Source of the DNA: JBEKLJ01 sp050010255
GTDB lineage: Bacteria; Acidobacteriota; Terriglobia; Bryobacterales; Bryobacteraceae
Assembly: GCA_050010255.1 (NCBI GenBank)
Contig: JBEKLJ010000090.1
Coordinates: forward strand, 1 to 13,300
Direction of reading: 5' to 3'
DNA: 13,300 bases
A program made the translations under genes and the position numbers. Position 1 is the first letter of the stretch, and each line of letters begins with the position of its first letter. The notes under the pieces were generated by a model. It was not told the origin of the DNA, did no database searches, and saw only the letters and a list, made by a program, of their open reading frames with translations. Shown here piece after piece: positions 1 to 5,641 of this stretch.

Positions 1-132
1 CAGTTTCAGAAACGAGTCCTTCAGGGCGCGGCGGAGAATCTCGGGATCGAACAGCGGGCGCGCCCGCGCCAGCTTCTTCGGCAGGAGCGCCGTCAAGTCT
101 TCCGAAACGGGAGGAACCAGAGTCGTCGTCAT
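1..132 (-). CDS. kdpB: Potassium-transporting ATPase subunit KdpB, N-terminal 44 codons (truncated by window edge)
   Basis: This is the start of the catalytic P-type ATPase subunit of the KdpFABC K+ pump in the inner membrane. Translating the minus strand from the ATG at 132-130 gives a 44-codon open frame to the window edge. Near its end it reads ARPLFDPEILRRALKDSFLK, the usual KdpB opening just before the first membrane helix. The phosphorylation motif and ATP-binding domains lie outside the window. The start follows the kdpA stop (138-136) after three bases, so translation is probably coupled to kdpA. The short frame is identified by this motif plus its position right after kdpA. kdpC would be expected further to the left. 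Confidence 0.93.
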   Translation of the reverse strand, partial: MTTTLVPPVSEDLTALLPKKLARARPLFDPEILRRALKDSFLKL

Positions 133-135
133 CGC

Positions 136-1926
136 TTAGCTCCCAATGAAAAGCAGCAGCGAGAAGAGCTTCCCCTGGTGCATGAGGAAATGCTCCACAA
201 TCGGGCCGAGCGCCAGCGCCGGGAAGAAGGTCAGGGCGCCAATCACGATCACGCTCGCCACCAGCAGCCCCACAAACAGCGGGCCGTGCGTGGGCAGTGT
301 CCCGCTCGAGACCGGAACTCTCTTCTTGGCGGCCAGGCTGCCCGCCACGGCCAGGAGCGGCAGGATGAACATGAAGCGTCCGAAGAGCATGGCCATGCCG
401 GTCGTGAGGTTGTACCAGGGGGTGTTGGCGTTGATTCCCGCGAAGGCGCTGCCGTTGTTCTCGGAGGCGCTCGAGTAGGCGTACAGAATCTCACTGAAGC
501 CGTGGGGGCCGGCGTTGTTCAGATTGGCGGTTGCCGGGCCCGGCGGATTCCAGTAGCCGTTCTTGTGGAATGCAGCAATGGAGCTGGCCGCGGTGAGAAC
601 AAGGATCAGGAACGATGTCGCCAGGATCGGCAGCATCGCCATCTTGACTTCCTTTTGTTGGATCTTCTTTCCCAGGTACTCCGGCGTCCGGCCCACCATG
701 AGGCCGGCGATAAAGACGGCGACGATGGCGTAAAGCAGCATTCCGTACAGGCCGGAGCCGACCCCCCCGAAGATGACCTCGTCGGTTTGGAGGTTGAACA
801 TGGGAACCAGGCCGCCGACAGGGGTGAGGGCGTCGTGCGCGCTGTTGACGGCGCCGCAGCTCGCGTTGGTCGTGACGGTCACGAACAGAGCCGAAGCGGA
901 GATGCCGAAGCGTGTCTCCTTGCCTTCCATGTTGCCGCCGGGCTGTCTGGCCGTCGCGGTAGTCTGGAGGCCGAGCTTCGCCAGGATGGGGTTGCCGGCC
1001 TGCTCGAAGCCATAGCAAACGAAGACGCCAACTAGGAACATCACCGCCATGGCCGCGAAGATCGCCCAGCCTTGCCGGGTGTCGCGCACCATGCGGCCGA
1101 ACATGTAGGTGAGTCCCGCCGGGATGATGAAGATCAGCACGACCTGCACGAAGTTGGTGAGCGGCGTCGGGTTCTCATAGGGGTGCGCGGAGTTGGCGTT
1201 AAAGAATCCGCCGCCATTGGTCCCCAGCATCTTGATGGCCTCTTGCGAGGCGACCGGTCCCTGCGGAATTGTCTGCGCGGCGCCTTCGACGGTCTTGACG
1301 GCGGTGTAAGGGTGGAAGTTCTGAATGACGCCCTGGGAGCAGAGCACCAACGCCGCGACAACCGAGATGGGCAGCAGAACGTAGAGCGTTGCGCGCGTGA
1401 GGTCAACCCAGAAATTCCCCAGGCTGTTGGCCTGCTGCCGTGCGAACCCGCGCACCATCGCCACCGCGACGGCGATGCCCACGGCCGCCGAAGCAAAGTT
1501 CTGCACCGCCAGCGCGGCCATTTGCACCAGGTAGCTCAGCGTCGTTTCGGGCGTGTAGGCCTGCCAATTGGTGTTGGTGACAAAACTGATTGCCGTGTTA
1601 TAAGCCAGGTCCGGCGATATCAACTTCCCGCCGAAGCCCTGAGGGTTGAGCGGCAGAAAGCCCTGCAACCGCTGCAGCGCGTAGACGAACAGGAAGGCGA
1701 AAATGCTGAACGCCAGTAGGCCGCCGGCATAACGGGTCCAGCGCTGCTCGACGTCTTCCCGGATTCCGCAGATCTTGTAAACCAGGCGCTCGACGGGGCG
1801 CATCACGGGATGGAGGAATGTCCGCTCTCCCTCGAACAGCTTCGCCATATAGAGCCCGACCGGTTTGGTGAGCAGAAGCACCACGGCGAAGAAGACGACG
1901 ATTTGCAGGATTCCCATGCTTGTCAT
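136..1926 (-). CDS. kdpA: Potassium-transporting ATPase potassium-binding subunit KdpA
   Basis: KdpA is the K+-selective channel-like subunit of the KdpFABC pump, an inner-membrane protein of about ten helices related to K+ channels and Trk/Ktr transporters. This 596-residue protein is somewhat longer than E. coli KdpA (557). All four selectivity-filter loops are visible: VTNTNW at about 116-121, GTNGGGFFNANS at 235-246, TTNASCGAVNSAHD at 352-365 and SENNGSAFAG at 488-497. The ATG at 1926 is preceded by AGAGG about five bases upstream; an alternative ATG three codons in has a poorer site. It lies 34 bases after kdpF and 3 bases before kdpB, in one operon. It is expected to be induced by K+ limitation through KdpDE. 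No filter residue looks damaged. Confidence 0.98.
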   Translation of the reverse strand: MTSMGILQIVVFFAVVLLLTKPVGLYMAKLFEGERTFLHPVMRPVERLVYKICGIREDVEQRWTRYAGGLLAFSIFAFLFVYALQRLQGFLPLNPQGFGGKLISPDLAYNTAISFVTNTNWQAYTPETTLSYLVQMAALAVQNFASAAVGIAVAVAMVRGFARQQANSLGNFWVDLTRATLYVLLPISVVAALVLCSQGVIQNFHPYTAVKTVEGAAQTIPQGPVASQEAIKMLGTNGGGFFNANSAHPYENPTPLTNFVQVVLIFIIPAGLTYMFGRMVRDTRQGWAIFAAMAVMFLVGVFVCYGFEQAGNPILAKLGLQTTATARQPGGNMEGKETRFGISASALFVTVTTNASCGAVNSAHDALTPVGGLVPMFNLQTDEVIFGGVGSGLYGMLLYAIVAVFIAGLMVGRTPEYLGKKIQQKEVKMAMLPILATSFLILVLTAASSIAAFHKNGYWNPPGPATANLNNAGPHGFSEILYAYSSASENNGSAFAGINANTPWYNLTTGMAMLFGRFMFILPLLAVAGSLAAKKRVPVSSGTLPTHGPLFVGLLVASVIVIGALTFFPALALGPIVEHFLMHQGKLFSLLLFIGS

Positions 1927-1960
1927 ATATTCCTCTGCCCGACTGTTTGGTCGAGGTGGC

Positions 1961-2044
1961 TCAAAACTTCTCCGGGCGCAGCAGCGCCCAGGTCAGGTAC
2001 ACGAGCAAGAACAGCGCCGTGATTCCCGCAACCAGGTAGTCCAC
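1961..2044 (-). CDS. kdpF: Potassium-transporting ATPase small subunit KdpF
   Basis: KdpF is the single-helix lipid-like stabilising subunit of the KdpFABC complex. The peptide has 27 residues, starts at a GTG (2044-2042) and ends at TGA (1963-1961). It begins MDYLVAGITALFLL and ends ALLRPEKF, and the LLRPE.F ending is typical of KdpF. Almost all of it forms one membrane helix. A very strong ribosome site, AAGGAGG at 2057-2051, sits six bases before the GTG and directly after the stop codon of the preceding microprotein, which decides the start and suggests coupling. Its position just before kdpA supports the call. Confidence 0.93.
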   Translation of the reverse strand: MDYLVAGITALFLLVYLTWALLRPEKF

Positions 2045-2057
2045 GGGCAGCCTCCTT

Positions 2058-2141
2058 CTACAGCCGGTCGCAGGTCCTGGTGATCCACCACAGAACCACG
2101 AAGCCGGCAACTCCCGTCAGCACATAAACGACGTCAAGCAT
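2058..2141 (-). CDS. 27-residue single-helix microprotein upstream of kdpF
   Basis: This short gene runs from an ATG at 2141-2139 to a TAG at 2060-2058. The peptide begins MLDVVYVLTGVAGFVVLWW and ends in the charged segment TRTCDRL, so it is one membrane helix with a short basic/acidic tail. A strong ribosome site, GGAGGAG (2151-2145), lies just upstream, inside the end of the Usp-like gene. The ATG overlaps that gene's last codons by eight bases (TGA at 2136-2134). Its stop is followed at once by the kdpF ribosome site, so it is tightly embedded in the operon. From memory, small proteins of this style (acidic N-terminus, helix, C-D-R-L-like end) precede kdpF in some other genomes. I know of no proven function; a role as an accessory subunit or assembly factor of the Kdp pump is inference. 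Confidence 0.75.
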   Translation of the reverse strand: MLDVVYVLTGVAGFVVLWWITRTCDRL

Positions 2142-2607
2142 CCGCTCCTCCGAAGGTGGTGGCCGCCCCGCATTTGACAAGGACGACCTGGTGGCCGTGC
2201 CGGCGAAGAGTCCGCGCCAGCCGGCGCTCCCTTCGGGACTGCCACCAGTGCTCGTGCGCGCCCATGACGACCAGCGAGCGGGGCGGCAGACTGGCGCGGA
2301 TGGCGTCCAGTTTCTCGCGGCAGATGCAGATCTTGATGGTCACGTCGGCCTGACAGCCCGCGACGAGCGAGCGCGCCTGCTCTTCCAGAAAGGACCGGCT
2401 CACCAGCGGTTCGCTCAGTTGCGCGGGGAACGGCACCACGTGGATGATCAACAGAGTAATGGAAAGGTTCAGATCCCGCGCTAGCGCCTCAGCCTGGCGC
2501 AGAGCGGCGGCGGTGCCCTCTGTGTCGGTGAACAGGACAGCGATGGTGAGTCTCTGCGGGCCGGCTGCGGCGCCGGAGTCAACGCTCTGGAGCTGGCGGG
2601 TTGTCAT
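2134..2607 (-). CDS. Usp-like (universal stress protein fold) protein in the kdp operon
   Basis: This 157-residue soluble protein has the alternating strand/helix pattern of the UspA-type alpha/beta fold: a first strand LTIAVLFTD near 20-28, a helix rich in Ala and Arg, a strand ITLLIIHVVP, and a late strand SLVVMGAHEH. The second glycine and the spaced GS of the ATP-binding UspA motif are missing after that last strand; the sequence goes to WWQSRRERRLAR, which is strongly basic. It is therefore probably not an ATP-binding UspA. It is the first gene after the putative KdpE-controlled promoter and overlaps the following microprotein gene by eight bases. KdpD proteins normally carry an internal Usp domain, which the KdpD here lacks, so this gene may supply it in trans; that is inference. 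The ATG at 2607 has only a closely spaced AAGG upstream, so the exact start is less certain. Confidence 0.8.
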   Translation of the reverse strand: MTTRQLQSVDSGAAAGPQRLTIAVLFTDTEGTAAALRQAEALARDLNLSITLLIIHVVPFPAQLSEPLVSRSFLEEQARSLVAGCQADVTIKICICREKLDAIRASLPPRSLVVMGAHEHWWQSRRERRLARTLRRHGHQVVLVKCGAATTFGGADA

Positions 2608-2625
2608 GTCCTTGCACCCAGCTCT

Positions 2626-2662
2626 ACGGTAATCGGCAGGGCGTTAAGAAGGCATAAAGAAG
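2626..2662 (-). promoter_or_regulatory. Putative KdpE-controlled promoter with an 11-base direct repeat
   Basis: In the 84 bases between kdpE and the Usp-like gene, the minus strand carries two direct copies 11 bases apart: CTTCTTTATG (2662-2653) and CTTCTTAACG (2651-2642). Direct repeats with one helical turn of spacing are the usual target of OmpR-family regulators such as KdpE, and the T-rich TTTATG core recalls the E. coli kdp operator. A -10-like TACCGT lies at 2631-2626 with no good -35 box at the proper distance; the repeat covers the -35 area, as expected for an activator-dependent promoter. No footprint or motif search was possible. Confidence 0.5.
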
Positions 2663-2691
2663 GGGTCAGGATTCCATTAACCTGGCAGGCC

Positions 2692-3387
2692 CTATCGCGC
2701 TGGGGGGCGAAAGCTGTAGCCGACCCACGGTTCGGTGACGATCAACCGCGGATTGGCGGGATCGGGCTCGATCTTCTTTCGAAGCTGGTTGACGAAGACG
2801 CGCAGGTATTCGACTTCATCGCCGTAGTCGGGTCCCCAGACGGCCTGGAGCAGCCGCCCGTGCGGGATCGTGACGTTGGGGTTGCTCGCCAGGTAGTGCA
2901 GCAGGTCAAACTCCTTGGGAGTCAGCCGCACTTCCTTGCCGCTAACGGTCGCGCGGCGGGAGGCGACATTGATCTCCAGCCCCGCGAAGGAGAGCACGAC
3001 TGGCCCGCCCTCGGGTGACAGCGGCGAGTGGCGCAGCGCGGCCCGGATGCGCGCCAGCAGTTCCTCGATTCCAAAGGGCTTCGAGACGTAATCGTCGGCG
3101 CCGGCGTCGAGCGCCTGGACCTTGTCCTTCTCGGCGTCCCTCACCGAGAGAATTATGATCGGGATATCGGGGTCGGCCCGAATGGCGCGGCAGGCCGCCA
3201 GCCCGCCCATGCCCGGCATGTTGAGATCCAGCAGCACCAGGTCGAAGCGCTCCGTGCGGAGCTTCTCGAGAGCCTCCTCGCCGCTGCGCGCGTCGGCCAC
3301 AATGTAGCCTTGCGCGGCTAGCGTGGTTCGCATCACCCGGCGGATCTGCGGCTCGTCGTCGACAATCAGGATTCGCGCCCCGCTCAT
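2692..3387 (-). CDS. kdpE: Two-component response regulator KdpE (OmpR family)
   Basis: KdpE is the cytoplasmic response regulator that activates kdpFABC when phosphorylated by KdpD. The protein of 231 residues (E. coli 225) has a receiver domain with acidic pocket D10-D11, phosphoacceptor D54 in LVLLDLNMPG, and K103 in SKPF. A winged-helix DNA-binding domain follows from about 130, including VRLTPKEFDLL and the recognition region EVEYLRVFVNQLRKKI. The frame is open further upstream, but the start is set at the ATG at 3387-3385: it begins MSGARILIVDDE in register with the family, has GAGGG upstream, and overlaps the kdpD stop as ATGA. Its likely target is the direct repeat 30 bases downstream of its own stop. 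Confidence 0.96.
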   Translation of the reverse strand: MSGARILIVDDEPQIRRVMRTTLAAQGYIVADARSGEEALEKLRTERFDLVLLDLNMPGMGGLAACRAIRADPDIPIIILSVRDAEKDKVQALDAGADDYVSKPFGIEELLARIRAALRHSPLSPEGGPVVLSFAGLEINVASRRATVSGKEVRLTPKEFDLLHYLASNPNVTIPHGRLLQAVWGPDYGDEVEYLRVFVNQLRKKIEPDPANPRLIVTEPWVGYSFRPPAR

Positions 3388-4832
3388 GGCTGCCCTCGCT
3401 CGACGGCGGCAGGCAGCGCGATCGAGAACTCGGCGCCACCGCCCTCGCGCGGCTCGAACCACAGCCGGCCGCCGTGGGCCTCCACGATTTCGAGCGCAAT
3501 CGGCAAGCCCATGCCGGTGCCGGCCGAGCCCGCCGCACCCCGCCCGCGGAAGTACTTCTCCAGCACCCGCGCGCGTTCCTCCTCCGGAACTCCTGGGCCG
3601 CGGTCGGCGACGGTGATCACCACCGAGCCCTCCTTGGCGCTGACCCGCACGGCGATGGGCGAACCCGGCCGGGAGTAGCGCAGCGCGTTGTCGAGCAATT
3701 GCGCCAGCGCCAGCGTGGCCAGGCCGGCGTCGACTTCCACGTGGGGCAGCCGCTCGCCGGCGTCCACCTCCAGCGTGCGGGATTCGAATTCCTTGCGGAA
3801 CCTTCGCAGGGTGGCGGAGACGATCTGGGCGGGCGCGCGCAGTGACTTCTCCAGCCGGAGGTTGCCGGCTTCGACACGTGCTATCTGGATGGCGTCGGTA
3901 ATCATCGAGCTCAGCCGGTCGGTCTCCTCGTCAACGATCGTGAGAAGCTCATGCTGCGGGTCGGCGGCTGCGCCCGCCAGCAGCCCGGAGACGGCGGCCT
4001 TGATCGCGGTCAGCGGCGTCTTGAAGTCGTGGGCCACAGCGTCGAGCAGTGTGGCCTTCAGTTGCTCGTTCTGGCGGGCGGCTTCCGCGCGAGCGGCCGT
4101 CTCCTCGGCCCGTGCGCGCTCGAATTCGATCGCTGCCAGGTTCGCAATCGCGTGCAGCGCCGTGTCGGACATCTCGCCCCCGGTCACCGCCAGCGCTCCC
4201 AGCGGCGCTCCGCCCAGCTTCACCGGCAAGGCCCACACAGCCGCATCTTGAAAGACGGTGTCCTGGACGGCGACGTCGCGGAGCCGGTCGTCCGACATCG
4301 GGACCTCGGCGGGACCGGCGCGGCAGACCAGGTCGGCGGCGCGGTCGTAGAAAGCCACACCGGGCAGCTCGAAGGCCTGCGCGACCTGGTAGGAGATCCG
4401 CCCCGCCACTTTCTCCTGGCCGCCGAGCATGAGATTGCGGCTCAAGGCATAGAGCCGCTCCATCTCGTGCTGCCGCCGCGTGGCTTCCAGCGCCTCTCGC
4501 CGCGCCCGCGCCGAAAGCTGGCTCGCGACGACCGCCGTCACCAGGAACGCAACCAGCGCCACCCAGTTCTGCGGGTCCGCGATCGTCAACGTGCCCACCG
4601 GCGGCAGAAAGAAGTAGTTGAAACAGAACACCGCGGCGAAGGAGGCCCCGATGGCCTCGAGCAGCCCCCAGCCCGTCGCGATGGCGAGGATGCCGAGCAG
4701 AAACGTGAGCGCCACCGTGGTGGCGTTCACGGACACGAGCCGCGCGTAGAAGAACGTAATCGCCGCGACAACAGCCAGCGCGCCGGCGAGCTGCGCCAGC
4801 CGTAGCAGCGATCTCCTTAGCGCAGGGTCCAT
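3384..4832 (-). CDS. kdpD: Short-form KdpD-type sensor histidine kinase (no N-terminal KdpD/Usp domains)
   Basis: This is the membrane histidine kinase partner of KdpE. From the ATG at 4832 it has 482 residues, against about 890 for E. coli KdpD. It opens directly in the DUF4118-type membrane domain (four helices, about 12-105, including FNYFFLPPVGTLTIADP, a typical KdpD stretch). A GAF-like domain follows (about 125-235), then a helical linker, the HisKA motif AVAHDFKTPLTAIK with His268, and an HATPase domain with N box LLDNALRYS, G1 DRGPGVP and G2 GTGMGLPI. The large cytosolic N-terminal KdpD sensor domain and the internal Usp domain are absent. Upstream sequence before 4874 does not encode them in frame. 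A TTG at 4874 would add 14 unconvincing residues; neither start has a strong ribosome site. The gene overlaps kdpE by four bases. Confidence 0.92.
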   Translation of the reverse strand: MDPALRRSLLRLAQLAGALAVVAAITFFYARLVSVNATTVALTFLLGILAIATGWGLLEAIGASFAAVFCFNYFFLPPVGTLTIADPQNWVALVAFLVTAVVASQLSARARREALEATRRQHEMERLYALSRNLMLGGQEKVAGRISYQVAQAFELPGVAFYDRAADLVCRAGPAEVPMSDDRLRDVAVQDTVFQDAAVWALPVKLGGAPLGALAVTGGEMSDTALHAIANLAAIEFERARAEETAARAEAARQNEQLKATLLDAVAHDFKTPLTAIKAAVSGLLAGAAADPQHELLTIVDEETDRLSSMITDAIQIARVEAGNLRLEKSLRAPAQIVSATLRRFRKEFESRTLEVDAGERLPHVEVDAGLATLALAQLLDNALRYSRPGSPIAVRVSAKEGSVVITVADRGPGVPEEERARVLEKYFRGRGAAGSAGTGMGLPIALEIVEAHGGRLWFEPREGGGAEFSIALPAAVERGQP

Positions 4833-4894
4833 CAGTTCGATTGTGCTACAGCCCGGGCCGCCAGGGTACCCCAATCGCGGCGCGGCTGTTCACG

Positions 4895-4916
4895 ATGCCG
4901 GCACGAAAGCCGGCAT
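4895..4916 (-). terminator. Hairpin between lptB and kdpD, possible terminator
   Basis: A perfect 8-base stem, ATGCCGGC (4895-4902) and GCCGGCAT (4909-4916), encloses a six-base loop. It lies 79 bases beyond the lptB stop and 62 bases before the kdpD start, in the only gap of note between the two minus-strand units. No T-run follows on either strand, so it is not a textbook intrinsic terminator. It could instead be a copy of a dispersed palindromic repeat. The rest of 4833-4995 shows no gene. Confidence 0.35.
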
Positions 4917-4995
4917 GGCAGCCTGGAAAGGCCGCTCCACAACCAGACTCACAGCCGCGGTATCCGCATCCGCAGGCCACCAGCCACTATCCGGG

Positions 4996-5640
4996 CTACG
5001 CCGCGCCCAGGTTGAAGCCCTCGCCCAGGTAGATGCGCTTGACCTCGGGGTCGCGGCCCAGGGCCTCCGGGCTGCCAGCGCGGAAAACGCGGCCGTTGTT
5101 GATGATGTAGGCGCGGTCAGTGACGGCCAGCGTCTCCCGCACGTTGTGGTCGGTCACCAGGATGCCGATGCCGTTGCGCTTCAGTTCGAAGACGATCCGC
5201 TGAATCTCCAGCACCTGGATGGGGTCGATGCCCGAGAACGGCTCGTCGAGCAGCAGGAAGTGGGGCTCGATGACCAGCGAGCGGGCGATCTCGACCCGGC
5301 GGCGCTCGCCGCTCGAGAGCGGCAGCGTTTCCAGGACCGCCATCAGGTTCTCCTCCACGGTCAGCTTGCGGAAGACCGAGGGTTCCTGCGGCAGGTAGCT
5401 GATGCCCAGGCGCGCCCGCTGGTACATGGGCAGGGCGGTGACGTCCTGGTCGTCGAGCGCGATGTGGCCGGAGTCCGGGCTGATCAGGCCCACGATCATG
5501 TAGAACGAGGTGGTCTTGCCCGCGCCATTGGGGCCGAGCAGCCCCACCACTTCACCCTGCTCGACGAATATCGAGAGGTCATCTACGACGCGGCGGCCCC
5601 GGTACTCCTTGCTGATCTCGAATGTCTGGAGCTTACTCAT
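4996..5640 (-). CDS. lptB: LPS export ABC transporter ATP-binding protein LptB, with apparent internal deletion
   Basis: LptB is the ATPase that powers extraction of LPS from the inner membrane by LptB2FGC. The protein has 214 residues, against 241 in E. coli. Visible motifs: Walker A GPNGAGKT (36-43), Q-loop YLPQE (Q85), signature LSSGERRRVEIAR (108-120), Walker B FLLLDEP (128-134) and switch histidine TDHNV (H165). The stretch FRKLTVEENLMAVLETLP runs directly into the signature; about 30 residues of the helical subdomain normally found there are missing, and the usual LSGGE is LSSGE. The frame is intact on both sides and everything else follows the family closely, ending in IYLGEGFNL. The start ATG comes one base after the stop of the LptC/OstA-type gene, so the two are coupled. 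Whether this form is active is uncertain. Confidence 0.93.
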   Translation of the reverse strand: MSKLQTFEISKEYRGRRVVDDLSIFVEQGEVVGLLGPNGAGKTTSFYMIVGLISPDSGHIALDDQDVTALPMYQRARLGISYLPQEPSVFRKLTVEENLMAVLETLPLSSGERRRVEIARSLVIEPHFLLLDEPFSGIDPIQVLEIQRIVFELKRNGIGILVTDHNVRETLAVTDRAYIINNGRVFRAGSPEALGRDPEVKRIYLGEGFNLGAA

Positions 5641-5641
5641 G

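Noticed and set aside
178..1035. Long plus-strand open frame opposite kdpA
   Set aside because: It is antisense to the selectivity-filter coding region of kdpA, has a biased Arg/Gly/His-rich translation and no recognisable domain; it arises from high GC at codon third positions.
2661..2680. Possible fragment of a REP-like repeat (GGGGTCAGGATTCC) after kdpE
   Set aside because: It recalls scattered repeats with GGGGTCAG cores, but there is no second arm here and the resemblance rests on memory only.
4833..4874. TTG at 4874 as the kdpD start
   Set aside because: It adds 14 residues rich in Gly and Pro with no family match and no ribosome site; the ATG at 4832 opens directly into the expected membrane domain.
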